Shown here one piece after another: positions 27,015-35,944 of a DNA stretch of 64,000 nucleotides (its first letter is position 1; each line of letters opens with the position of its first letter). Source of the DNA: Pontibacter anaerobius (GTDB lineage: Bacteria; Bacteroidota; Bacteroidia; Cytophagales; Hymenobacteraceae). A program made the translations under genes and the position numbers. Under the pieces are notes generated by a model. That model ran no database searches, was not told where the DNA came from, and saw nothing but the letters and a program-made list of their open reading frames with translations. The stretch spans positions 124,001 to 188,000 of the forward strand of contig NZ_JAPFQO010000005.1 of NCBI RefSeq assembly GCF_026241195.1, written 5' to 3'.

Positions 27015-27035
27015 ACATGCTGTGTCTGGTGTGCC

Positions 27036-27248
27036 TTAAGCTGTAACCCATTTGGCGTTAGTTTGGTGAGACATCGGGTGTACAAAACGCTTTTGCGCTT
27101 CCTGCTCAGCCCTATAGAAGGCATTATACTCCTCCTCCCCTAGTTCTTCGCGAAGTGCTATATGAAATAGCGCCATTTCCGGGTAAATTTTATACTGCTC
27201 CTGGCGCTCCTGTGGGCTGCTTCTGTTAAAGTCATAGAAACTTCTCAT
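27036..27248 (-). CDS. small conserved hypothetical protein
   Basis: A 70-aa soluble, charged helical protein (MRSFYDFNRSSPQERQEQY, then LREELGEEEYNAFYRAEQEA). No domain is recognised, no signal peptide. It stands alone and shares a bidirectional terminator with the oxidoreductase gene. The composition and reading-frame quality look coding. Confidence 0.55.
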   Translation of the reverse strand: MRSFYDFNRSSPQERQEQYKIYPEMALFHIALREELGEEEYNAFYRAEQEAQKRFVHPMSHQTNAKWVTA

Positions 27249-27540
27249 AATTACTTTTACTGATTTAAGTATTTGGTTTGTAACTGATTAAACAACCATA
27301 ACATACTCTTAACCTATACTTAAAGTTTTTAACTTTTTCCCCGGAAGCTCTGCTTTCGCCCTAGTTGCAGGCTTTTAACTAAGTAATGCGGTATATCTAC
27401 TTAAATTTTAGAGGCTACTCCCTTATAAGTTGCTTAAATCCTGTTGCACCGGAATCTTTTCGGCAGCCTTATTGAGCTGCTACTGAACTTGTTATAATAA
27501 ATATTTTTAAAGTACATATATCATACTCTAACCACTTAAA
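27249..27540. other. AT-rich intergenic region
   Basis: Nothing coding seen. It would contain the promoter of the 70-aa gene. One TATACTT word at 27314. Confidence 0.5.
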
Positions 27541-27573
27541 CAACAAGCCCGGCCAAAATGGCCGGGCTTGTTG
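27541..27573. terminator. terminator of the M49-like peptidase gene
   Basis: Perfect 15-bp stem CAACAAGCCCGGCCA / TGGCCGGGCTTGTTG with a 3-nt loop, 27 bp beyond the stop of the minus-strand peptidase gene. Confidence 0.75.
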
Positions 27574-27599
27574 TTTGTGTCCTCAGGTTTAAATTGCTT

Positions 27600-29261
27600 T
27601 TACTGCTTCAGCCCCAGCACTTCTGTACCTTGTTCAAATACAATATCTACTGGTATGTTAGCTTCAGACAGGCGGTCCAGGTCTGCCTGCAGCTGTGCGC
27701 TGATCTGGCCCTGCTCATTCAGAAGTGAACCCACGCCGGCATAGTCGCCATTGCCCTGCAGCGTCAGGATCTTCTCAGAAAGTTTGTTCATGGCCTCACG
27801 CATCTTCTCATAGTTTACGCGGTACTTTCCGGTTTCCTCATCGCGCTCAAAAGCACCGTTATCCTTAAAGAAGTTGAAGCGCACCATGTTGGCTTTACCA
27901 TGTGCACTGGCCGCACCAAAACGCACTGAACGGAATATACCCGCCAGGAAGGTAGTATAGTACTCCTTCAGATCACCCTCTACTTCGCCCTTCTCGTGCA
28001 GCTGCGTGATCATGTACAAGCCAAGAATGTCGGCCTTGCCCTCTTCCAAAGCAGAAGCATGCTCCTTCAGCGCCTCACGTACTGTGCCTTTGTTATTGAT
28101 GGTATTTTTGATGCCCAGGCCGTGCGCCACCTCATGGAACATGGTATTGGCAAAGAAGGCATCGAACGTAACAAACTGCTGCTGGTCCTCCACGATCAGC
28201 TCATCAGCAATCGGCTCCATAATCTTATCGAATTTGGCCTGCATGGCATTCTTGAGTTGAAGGCGGCGTGTACCTTTCTTCAGCTGCACCTCCTCGTCGT
28301 TCGGCAGGTTTATGGCAATGGTCTTGCTCCCTGCGTTGCTATCGCCGGCATAGTATACCACGTCGTAGGCGTTCAGGTCAGAGTCGGTGCCCGGGGTCTC
28401 GGTTTTATACTTGGCCGGTACCGGCAGGCCGCGCTGCAGCTCAGGCAGGAAGGCTGCATACTTCGACAGGCGATCGCTCCACTCCAAATCCTTTACCAGT
28501 ACGTAGGCCTCATGGGCAGCCTTGTAGCCAAACAGTTTGTCCTCATACGTCTCGATAGGCCCGATCACAATGTCCAGCTTGTTGTCCTTCATGTCCATCC
28601 ATGCCAGGTCCGATGGCTGGTAGTTGTCGGTCAGCATGGCCTCGGCGCGCAGGGTCAGGTACTTTTTAAGTCCAGCGTCTTCGGCCAGGCCAGCGGCTTG
28701 CTTCAGCAGCTCGGCCACACGCTGCACCTCCTCCTTAAACTGCACATGGTAAGGCACCGTAATTAGCTTACCATTTTCATCGCGGCGCAGGAACGTATAC
28801 TGGCTGGCTTTATCCTTTAGTTCGGCCTGCTCAAACTCCTCCTTGGTTATATCGGTTGGGTAGAAGTTAGCCCCTTCAGGCTTTGGTCCTACACCAGGTA
28901 TAAACGGCTCGTTGTTGTTCAAACGATCCCAGGGACCGTAGTTGATCCGGGTATACTTTTTAGCAGACTCGCTGTCCAGGGTTGCCAGCAGGGAGTCGCT
29001 TTTGCCGTAGGCTTCGTACCAAAACAGCTTGTTCATAATATCAGAAGCCTCAATCAGGAGCGGGATCATTTTTCTCTCGTTCTCGCTCAGGTGGCTCAGG
29101 TCAGCTGTCAGGCGTACCGAAGTGTAGGTATCTAGCTTTTGTTGCAGTTCGTCTGTGGCAACGGCTTCCGTGGCGGCTTCCGTACCTTCCGTAGTACTAC
29201 TGCTACAGCCAAAGGTAGCCGCAGCCATAGCCGAGGCAAAAAGTATATGGCGTGGTTTCAT
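27600..29261 (-). CDS. M49-like (dipeptidyl-peptidase III-like) zinc peptidase, lipoprotein
   Basis: A 553-aa lipoprotein (lipobox Cys19, then SSSTTEG linker). The zinc site is HEVAHG (H376) with the second motif EEGKAD (E406), the pair that marks the M49 family (HExxGH plus EExxAD). Here the first motif is a plain HExxH followed by G, shorter by one residue than in classic DPP III. The protein is also shorter than classic DPP III (about 700 aa). It should sit on the outer or inner membrane and cut peptides. Upstream lies repeat copy C, downstream a strong hairpin. Family confidence good, specificity unknown. Confidence 0.85.
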   Translation of the reverse strand: MKPRHILFASAMAAATFGCSSSTTEGTEAATEAVATDELQQKLDTYTSVRLTADLSHLSENERKMIPLLIEASDIMNKLFWYEAYGKSDSLLATLDSESAKKYTRINYGPWDRLNNNEPFIPGVGPKPEGANFYPTDITKEEFEQAELKDKASQYTFLRRDENGKLITVPYHVQFKEEVQRVAELLKQAAGLAEDAGLKKYLTLRAEAMLTDNYQPSDLAWMDMKDNKLDIVIGPIETYEDKLFGYKAAHEAYVLVKDLEWSDRLSKYAAFLPELQRGLPVPAKYKTETPGTDSDLNAYDVVYYAGDSNAGSKTIAINLPNDEEVQLKKGTRRLQLKNAMQAKFDKIMEPIADELIVEDQQQFVTFDAFFANTMFHEVAHGLGIKNTINNKGTVREALKEHASALEEGKADILGLYMITQLHEKGEVEGDLKEYYTTFLAGIFRSVRFGAASAHGKANMVRFNFFKDNGAFERDEETGKYRVNYEKMREAMNKLSEKILTLQGNGDYAGVGSLLNEQGQISAQLQADLDRLSEANIPVDIVFEQGTEVLGLKQ

Positions 29262-29397
29262 GGGTTTAGTTTAAGATTAGTTCTGATGATGAAGATAGCA
29301 GTTTTTGCGGTTATGGCAAAAAAAGGGGGTTAGAGTGGGTTCAGGGGGAATAGAGTTTATACTTTATAACCGCTGCTTCCTTCTAACTGAAGCAGGC

Positions 29398-30066
29398 TGT
29401 CCCCCCTCTGGCGCAAGTATTTATACTTGTATCCTTTTATGATGGTGAATTTGTAACGCAACTCGCTTGAATAGCCATACCTTAAACTTTGGCTATTCTC
29501 TTACACCTGCCTCTCCCGCTGTTCCGGATATCCCTGTCCGGAACCTCTCTGCCGCGGATTTCCTAGTCCGCGTACTTGTACTTTCATAGCCGCTGCTTTC
29601 ATTGGCTTGACACAAGCTATCCTTACTAGCCACTGCTGATCCTCAGTCTTACATACCTATCGTTTCACCTCTGGCTTTGGCACCCTCAAGGCCGGGAGGC
29701 CTCGTCTTCCCGCATCGCGCTGGGAGCTTTTCCTGCCCTCGTGCCTCGGGCTGCCTTCGCTCTCGCTCGGCACCGGAAAAACTCCAAAGGCGCTCTTTAT
29801 ACGAGGGCCCCTACCCCCACGGAAAGACTGGGATCAGTTCGATAGCCTAAGCTGATGCAACATGAACCGGACTCCCTCTCCTGTTTTGGGGGTAGGGGCC
29901 CTCGAGAAAAGGAGAGGGCTGGGGAGAGGTATGATTCCCCTCCTCAGAGGGGTTAGGGGTGGGTTAACACTTTTGCTAATAAAAACCCTTGCTATGCAAT
30001 TTATACTTTAACATCAGTAACTACAGGCTCCCCGCCTTAGTCAAGGAGGGGCAGGGGTGGTTGGCC
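29398..30066 (+). repeat. dispersed structured repeat, copy C
   Basis: Same orientation as copy B. The end hairpin is CAAGTATTTATACTTG (29414-29429), where copy B has CAAGTCTTCAGACTTG, a compensatory change of one base pair. The next hairpin (29521-29544) has GTTCCGGATA/TGTCCGGAAC, with a G-T wobble. The third hairpin (29553-29572) is eroded to a 6-bp stem. Copy C uniquely has two 18-bp insertions that are reverse complements of each other (29802-29819 and 29887-29904). It lacks the ACTAGTGAGAACGGGAG segment near the right end of A and B. No ORF. It fills most of the 0.9-kb gap between two minus-strand genes. Confidence 0.87.
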
Positions 30067-30100
30067 CCGGTGCAGCAGGGTCTTTTTAATCCCTAAAAAC

Positions 30101-30129
30101 AAAAAGGGAAGCAACCGCGGCCGCTCCCC
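30101..30129 (-). terminator. terminator of the deoxynucleoside kinase gene
   Basis: On the minus strand a 7-bp stem GGGGAGC / GCTTCCC (one G-T wobble) is followed by TTTTT. Confidence 0.6.
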
Positions 30130-30163
30130 TCTTCAGAAGTATAAGTAAGTATAAATTCAACAG

Positions 30164-30778
30164 TTAAAACAGGCCGAATAGCTTGCCTTGGATCTTCTCG
30201 ATGATGGTGCCCAGGTCTTCCGGGTTGGCCACGAAATCCATGTTGTTCACGTCTATCACCAGCAGCTTGCCCAGGTCGTAGTTGCTCATCCAGGTATTGT
30301 AATGATCGTTCAGGTTGCGTAGGTAATTGATGCTGATGCTGCTCTCATAGTCGCGGTTACGCTTCTCGATCTGCCCGATCAGCTTCGGAAGGTCCGCTTT
30401 CAGGTAAATCATCAGGTCCGGGGCTTTTACCATGCTGATCATGGATTGGAACAGGGCATGATAGTTCTCATAATCGCGTGCGCTCATAAGCCCTGACTGG
30501 TGCAGGTTTTTAGCAAAAATGTGGGCGTCCTCGTAAATGGTGCGGTCCTGTATCACACTTTTGTTCGTAGCTTGTATCTGCTGTACCTGGTTAAAGCGGC
30601 TGTTCAGGAAAAAAACCTGCAGATGGAAAGCCCAGCGCTCCATGTCCTCATAAAAATCTTTCAGGTATGGATTATTATCCACAGCCTCCAGGTATAAATC
30701 CCAGTTAAAGTGTTGGGCCAGCTTTGTTGCCAGCGTGGTTTTGCCGGCGCCAATATTGCCAACTATCGCGATATGCAT
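30164..30778 (-). CDS. deoxynucleoside kinase
   Basis: A 204-aa cytosolic kinase. The P-loop GNIGAGKTT is at residues 7-15; the deoxynucleoside-kinase signature follows with YLEAVDNNPYLKDFYEDMER, the ERS/DRT-type motif QDRTIYEDAHIF and the lid KRNRDYESSISINYLRNLN. It phosphorylates deoxynucleosides for dNTP salvage (dAdo/dGuo or dCyd type not resolved). Monocistronic. A 14-bp perfect inverted repeat sits between the probable -7 box and the start codon, 3 bp before ATG, and may regulate it. Confidence 0.92.
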   Translation of the reverse strand: MHIAIVGNIGAGKTTLATKLAQHFNWDLYLEAVDNNPYLKDFYEDMERWAFHLQVFFLNSRFNQVQQIQATNKSVIQDRTIYEDAHIFAKNLHQSGLMSARDYENYHALFQSMISMVKAPDLMIYLKADLPKLIGQIEKRNRDYESSISINYLRNLNDHYNTWMSNYDLGKLLVIDVNNMDFVANPEDLGTIIEKIQGKLFGLF

Positions 30779-30781
30779 GGT

Positions 30782-30825
30782 AATCTGTTACTTTTAATAT
30801 CTAAGGGTTACAAAAGTAACAGATT
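30782..30825 (-). promoter_or_regulatory. 14-bp inverted repeat over the kinase promoter and leader
   Basis: AATCTGTTACTTTT (30782-30795) and AAAAGTAACAGATT (30812-30825) are perfect reverse complements with a 16-nt spacer. On the minus strand the outer arm contains TACTTTTG (30818-30811), a TAnnTTTG match; the other arm ends 3 nt before the kinase ATG. It could be an operator or an mRNA hairpin that hides the ribosome site. Confidence 0.5.
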
Positions 30826-31026
30826 TTAACGCAGTGTTATCTACAAGTTCCCCACGAGGTTATCAACATAAGCAAAAAACTATATTTATCACCCTTGGGT
30901 TAAGTTAAAGGCCTGGATGAGAAATAAAGGAAAGCCCCACGTTCAGGTTAATATAACACGTTGCCTGGGTAGCAGAAGTCTTGAGCATAGAAGTGTTGCG
31001 CTGCCACTCCAGTTTACTTCTTAAGT

Positions 31027-32358
31027 TTACTTCTTAGTTTTTAGATTCGTCACAACATACTTGCCTACCTGCCTGCCCTCTTCCGCTCCATTTATAATGG
31101 CTGGCATAAAGTGAATGCCACCGTACAGGCGACTGATGGCGGCTTCCTCCGCAGCTTCCTCAAAAGAGTTGAATGACCGTACCGGCAGCCCATAAGCTAC
31201 CTCTGTGGAGTCTTCATACTGAAAGGAAGGGCCATACAGGTCTGTTAACACCACCGCCGCGGCATTCGATATTACGCTATGCCCACTGGGGTACTCCGGG
31301 AACGGGGGAGTTTGCAGCAGCGGCACCCATTTATCATCTACCAGCGTGTTGATAACCGTTTCCGGGCGAATTTGGTCACTTCTATACTTCTCGTCCCAAC
31401 AACTGATAAAGCCATCTGCCAGCGAAACAGATACTCTTGTGTATGCCTCCAGGGTTTCCATCATGTCGGCCTTGGCTTTGCGCGTGGCAATGCCCGTTAT
31501 GCCCAGCCAATGCCCCCCAGGGGTGATCTTCTTGGTCGCGTACATTACGTGGCCGGTAGTGTGCATCACAAAGGGATTACAGTCCCAGAAGCTTGCAATT
31601 TGCTTTTGCTCCTCCGTAAGCTTTACTGTCGTCTCATAAACAGTCATCATCTCCTTATAGAAGTCGCTGTCCTTGTCCGTACTGAAAACAGCTGGCCTTA
31701 CGGGCGCAAACTGGCTGCAGGAATCAATCACAAAGGGGCGTATCTTGTGCCAGAAAGGCTCCACAGCATCCATATAAGCAGGGGGAGTTGGCACCCAATG
31801 CCCGGGAGCCTGCGATACCGTATGCCTGTACCCTCTGGTTTGCTTATACCCGTCCTCGGAGGCATAGGCAAGTATACTTTTAGCAGCCAGTTGGCCATAC
31901 CTGATAGAGCGGTCAAACACATCGTCAGGCACTCCCATGTTTCTGTATTTGTCATAAAGCTGCGCTTCATAATCATCAAACATATCAGAAGAGAACGTGA
32001 GGCTTCGGCTTACAGTAAGGTAGGCATTTAAGCTGGCCAGCGGAAAGCAGTAGGCAGAATCAGGGACAGGTTTCGGGATGCCTTTAAAGCCGTTCAGCTG
32101 CCCCTCCAAAGATTGGTACGCAGGGTAATCATGCACCAGCACCTCATAAGCGGCAATCTGGGGATAAGCGTATACCCTGCTGGCTACCGGCGGGGAAAAA
32201 ATATCGTGGGTGATGACATCGGTAAGCTTCTTTACGGACTGGTGCAAAAACTCAGGGTCAGCAGCCGCTTGCTTGTAGTCTACTGCCTTATTCTGGCAGC
32301 CTGCCCCTACTCCCAACAAAAGAAAAAATATGCCGACAAATACGTAATGCTGTCTCAT
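31027..32358 (-). CDS. vanadium-dependent haloperoxidase-like lipoprotein (PAP2 superfamily)
   Basis: A 443-aa lipoprotein (lipobox Cys21, LLGVGAGCQNK). The C-terminal half has the PAP2/vanadium haloperoxidase pocket: PEYPSGHSVISNAA, then ISRLYGGIHFMPAI with the catalytic His. The N-terminal pattern DVITHDIFSPPVASRVYAY is typical of the bacterial group annotated as vanadium-dependent haloperoxidases, which are related to acid phosphatases; which activity it has cannot be told. It is the last gene of the SusC-SusD-CRTAC1-CRTAC1 series, 76 bp after the preceding gene, and should work outside the inner membrane on whatever SusCD handles. Confidence 0.85.
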   Translation of the reverse strand: MRQHYVFVGIFFLLLGVGAGCQNKAVDYKQAAADPEFLHQSVKKLTDVITHDIFSPPVASRVYAYPQIAAYEVLVHDYPAYQSLEGQLNGFKGIPKPVPDSAYCFPLASLNAYLTVSRSLTFSSDMFDDYEAQLYDKYRNMGVPDDVFDRSIRYGQLAAKSILAYASEDGYKQTRGYRHTVSQAPGHWVPTPPAYMDAVEPFWHKIRPFVIDSCSQFAPVRPAVFSTDKDSDFYKEMMTVYETTVKLTEEQKQIASFWDCNPFVMHTTGHVMYATKKITPGGHWLGITGIATRKAKADMMETLEAYTRVSVSLADGFISCWDEKYRSDQIRPETVINTLVDDKWVPLLQTPPFPEYPSGHSVISNAAAVVLTDLYGPSFQYEDSTEVAYGLPVRSFNSFEEAAEEAAISRLYGGIHFMPAIINGAEEGRQVGKYVVTNLKTKK

Positions 32359-32434
32359 GCCTTTGGATGCTTTGTGTAAATTAAATTAAAGTAAAACAGC
32401 TGTTTAAAGCAACATTTATACTTTGCAGGTTTCT

Positions 32435-35400
32435 TTAGCGGGGCTTTCCCAAAGCTATGGGTGCCGCAGGTGCCTGGTGTAGCTTTTTAAGAACCTGAAC
32501 AGGCAGCTTGTTGCGGGCCACCAGCAGAAACTCCCCTCCGGAAGTTTTCAGCTTTTTAATGTCACGCACCTCCCCTGCCAGCAAAAACCTGCTTTCGGCC
32601 GGAGGTATGGCCGCGAAGCCCCCTTTGCCGTCGCCTGCCAACAGCACACCATAGCTGGCATCATACCTGCCCTGGTAAGTACTGACGCCATGCAGGTTGC
32701 CGCCCGCTAAAATATCAAGGTTGCCATCCTGGTTCACATCCTCTACATGAAATGCAAACACTTTAGACATTTGTGCCTGCCGCGGCAGAATATGCTTCTT
32801 AAACGCGCCTTTCCCCAGGTTCTCCAGGTAAACAGACTCAAAGGTATTCACCTCCAGTAACCGGGCATCCTCTAACTCCCCGTCATCAAAAATCTCCTCT
32901 ACCGTTTTACCAGCATAGCCTTTATAGTCCGTGAACTTCCTGTTTATAAGCGGAAGCTGCTTCCCCAGTTCATCTCTCGTGGCTACGGGGTACCAGTTTT
33001 CATGCGCCTTGTAAGCCAGGATATGGTCTATACTTTCGTTATGGTCAATATCCTTAACATACATCCTTAAAGCAGTGTCTTCTTTCTTTCTGAACTTCGT
33101 GTTAGTGCCGAGGTTGCCAAGTACCAGGTCTACATCACCGTCCTTATCAAAGTCAGCTGCCTTCACGGTCTGCCAAAACCCGACTAACTGGCTCAGCACA
33201 TTGCTCTCGGTAACTTTAACCAAGCGGTTGTCCTTGTTCTCAAACAAGGTTACCGGCATCCAGTCCCCTACTACAACAAGGTCGGCATCCCCATCCTTAT
33301 CATAGTCAAACCAGGTACCATCTGTCACCATGCCGGTTTTGCGCAATTCCGGAGCCAGTTGGTCTGTCTTGTCAGAGAACCTGCCTTTGCCATCGTTTAT
33401 GAGCAGGTAAGAGTCTGGGGAGTTTCCGTACTGATAACCGAGTACCCTGCCGCCTACAAACAGGTCCAGGTCCCCATCCTTGTCGAAGTCAAAAGGCCGT
33501 ACGCAGCTTTTATTGTCATACATTGGGGGCAGACCGTTACTCCTGGTAAACTTTCCGTTGCCATCGTTCAGGTAAAGCCTGTCAAACTGCTCCTTCATCT
33601 GCCCGTAGAATTCGTTTCCACCGCTCACCACATAGAGGTCCGGGTGCTGGTCGTTGTTTGCGTCGAAGAAGATCGCGTCCACATCTTCGTAAACAGAATC
33701 AGCCTTAAAGAGCGACTCGTTGGAGGAAGTGAAACTGCCGTCTGCCTGCTGCAGAAAAAGGCTTCCGGCCTGCCACTTGGCCCCTCCCACGTAAAAATCA
33801 TCCAGCCCATCACCGTTCACATCAGCAACAGCCAGCTTTGGCCCCTCCGTAGATGTCTGGAAAGGAATCAGGCTTTCTCTGTAGAAGTCCAGGTAGTTGT
33901 TCTCCTGATGCGTGAAGTTAAGGGCAAAGGATGCCGTTGCGTCTTCGTAAAGCGGTTTATACTTTGGTGTAAAGTTGCTGTAGTATACGCTCGCCTCCTG
34001 CCGGGCCGCTGCCTCCTCCAGCACCAGCGTGGTGTTTGCCTTCACGTTGGCCTTCAGCTCAACCTGCTGGTTTCCCCAGATTACTATCAGAGTATCTATA
34101 CTTGTCTCTTTGCCTATGCCAAAATTTAAGGCAGGCTCTACCGATGACATAAACCCTCTGGCAGGCATCAGCTGCTGCACCTGCACGTTTCCGTTGCTTT
34201 TCAGCAACACCTTGGCCCCGTAGCCAAAGGTGTTCAGCTTATCGCCCTTCAATTTAACTTTGATGAAGTTGTTGCCGCTAAGCTCACTTCCTTTGTTTTT
34301 GTAGATGCCGGCAGGCTGGTTGATGTTATTCGTAATCAGCTCCAGGTGTCCGTCATTGTCCAAGTCAGCGTACACGGCCCCGTTTGATACGGTTGGCTCA
34401 GCAAAGCCCCAGGCAAGGGACTTATCCTCGAAGCGCAGCCTCTCCGTGCCTTTGTACAGGTAGTTATGCACTTTTCCGTCAGGCATCATCGCGATAGCTT
34501 TCTGATCCAGGGTCTTCGAGATTTGAGGGGCGTAGTGCATGGAGTCCATGGAGGCGAACTTGATGTAGTCCATGTTGTTCGGCCTCCGGACAATGCCGTT
34601 TGAGATGAAGATGTCTTTTATGCCATCGTTGTCGTAGTCGGCCAGCAAGGTGCTCCAACTCCAGTCGGTAGCGGCAACACCGGCCATCAGGCCAATGTCT
34701 GAGAACTTCTCGCCGGAGTGGCTAAGCTGCAGACAGTTACGGCTATACTGGTTAAAGTAGCCGAACTGGAGCTTGTACAGGAAAATATCCATCGGATCTT
34801 CCCCCATCGACGTTTTCTCCACCAGTTCATCCTCCGGGTACATGTCCAGGGTCATCAGGTCTGGGTAGCCATCATTGTTCATGTCTGCGGCGTCGCAGCC
34901 CATCGAGAACCGGCTAAGATGCTGAAAATGCTCTTTCACACTCTCTGAAAAAGTACCGTCGCCGTTATTCAGATAATAGTAGTCGTCTTCATGAAAATCA
35001 TTGGACACGTAAATATCATCCCAGCCATCGTTGTTCATGTCTGCTACCACCACCCCTAAGCCGTAGCCCATTGCCGCGCCATAGATGCCAGCCTTGTCGC
35101 TTACGTTTTTAAACTTGGTGGCCTTGCCTGCAGGGGCCTCGCCACTAGATGAGATAAGCTGATTCTCGAAAAGTATATCCCCAGCCTCGTTGCTGCGCAG
35201 GTTTCGGGCGCTCACGCGGTCATAGCTCCGGGAAGTATGCACGGCATGGTTTAGCAGGTACACATCCAGGTCGCCATCTCGGTCATAGTCAAAAAAGGCG
35301 GCTTGGGTAGAGAAGCCTGTAAAATCGAGGCCATAGGCTGCGGATTCCTCTGTGAAGCGTACCTTGCCGTCTGCCCCTACACCGTTGTTGATGTACAGCT

Positions 35401-35890
35401 CGTTCGCTCCCTCCAGCCCTTTGTAGTCGCTCACGGCGCTTACATAGATGTCCAGCAGGCCATCGCCGTTCACATCAGCCATGGAAACACCTGTTTGCCA
35501 GTCTGAGAAGCCTTCCACACCGGCTTCCTCCGAGATGTCCTCAAACGTAAAACCACCTTTGTTCAGGTACAGCTTGTTCTTGCCCTGGTTCGATACAAAG
35601 TATAAATCAACCAAACCATCGTTGTTTACGTCGCCGGCGGCTACCCCACCACCATTGTAAAAGTATAGGTAACTCAGGATGTTCAGTTTATCCGTGTCCT
35701 GAACATTGTTTATAAAGGTTACCTGCGTTTGGGCAGCGTCTAAGGCCTCAAAAAGGGCATGCTCCGCCATGGCTGCCTTGCTCTGGCAACCAGAAAAAGA
35801 CAGGGCCGCGGCCACCCCGCCAGCAAGTACACTTGCGGAGAACAGCTGCCGATGTAAAAGCTTCACAAATGAAGTATAAAAGTGTTTCAT
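32435..35890 (-). CDS. CRTAC1-type FG-GAP/VCBS and ASPIC/UnbV lipoprotein
   Basis: An 1151-aa lipoprotein (Cys35 in LSFSGCQSK). Residues about 70-520 contain repeated calcium-binding FG-GAP/VCBS blades such as AAGDVNNDGLVDLYFVSN, MADVNGDGLLDIYVS and DMNNDGWDDIYVSNDF. An ASPIC/UnbV domain lies at about 545-630 (FGYGAKVLLKSNG, LMPARGFMSSVEP). A second set of blades follows to the end. The fold is expected to be a beta-propeller pair on the cell surface. It is a paralogue of the gene at 35945 and follows it by 54 bp. The role is unknown; CRTAC1 proteins are often found beside SusCD pairs. Confidence 0.9.
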   Translation of the reverse strand: MKHFYTSFVKLLHRQLFSASVLAGGVAAALSFSGCQSKAAMAEHALFEALDAAQTQVTFINNVQDTDKLNILSYLYFYNGGGVAAGDVNNDGLVDLYFVSNQGKNKLYLNKGGFTFEDISEEAGVEGFSDWQTGVSMADVNGDGLLDIYVSAVSDYKGLEGANELYINNGVGADGKVRFTEESAAYGLDFTGFSTQAAFFDYDRDGDLDVYLLNHAVHTSRSYDRVSARNLRSNEAGDILFENQLISSSGEAPAGKATKFKNVSDKAGIYGAAMGYGLGVVVADMNNDGWDDIYVSNDFHEDDYYYLNNGDGTFSESVKEHFQHLSRFSMGCDAADMNNDGYPDLMTLDMYPEDELVEKTSMGEDPMDIFLYKLQFGYFNQYSRNCLQLSHSGEKFSDIGLMAGVAATDWSWSTLLADYDNDGIKDIFISNGIVRRPNNMDYIKFASMDSMHYAPQISKTLDQKAIAMMPDGKVHNYLYKGTERLRFEDKSLAWGFAEPTVSNGAVYADLDNDGHLELITNNINQPAGIYKNKGSELSGNNFIKVKLKGDKLNTFGYGAKVLLKSNGNVQVQQLMPARGFMSSVEPALNFGIGKETSIDTLIVIWGNQQVELKANVKANTTLVLEEAAARQEASVYYSNFTPKYKPLYEDATASFALNFTHQENNYLDFYRESLIPFQTSTEGPKLAVADVNGDGLDDFYVGGAKWQAGSLFLQQADGSFTSSNESLFKADSVYEDVDAIFFDANNDQHPDLYVVSGGNEFYGQMKEQFDRLYLNDGNGKFTRSNGLPPMYDNKSCVRPFDFDKDGDLDLFVGGRVLGYQYGNSPDSYLLINDGKGRFSDKTDQLAPELRKTGMVTDGTWFDYDKDGDADLVVVGDWMPVTLFENKDNRLVKVTESNVLSQLVGFWQTVKAADFDKDGDVDLVLGNLGTNTKFRKKEDTALRMYVKDIDHNESIDHILAYKAHENWYPVATRDELGKQLPLINRKFTDYKGYAGKTVEEIFDDGELEDARLLEVNTFESVYLENLGKGAFKKHILPRQAQMSKVFAFHVEDVNQDGNLDILAGGNLHGVSTYQGRYDASYGVLLAGDGKGGFAAIPPAESRFLLAGEVRDIKKLKTSGGEFLLVARNKLPVQVLKKLHQAPAAPIALGKPR

Positions 35891-35944
35891 AATAGCGGAT
35901 TAACTAAACCAACGCACGCACATGGTTGACTGAAAATCAAAACC

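Noticed and set aside
3130..28766. Long antisense open frames opposite real genes (for example 3130-3852, 10191-11027, 27996-28766)
   Set aside because: They mirror GC-biased third positions of the true genes, have low-complexity His/Gln/Val-rich translations and no family features.
6588..30066. Insertion sequence as explanation of the three repeats
   Set aside because: No transposase-like frame, no clear terminal inverted repeats across the element and no target duplications could be seen.
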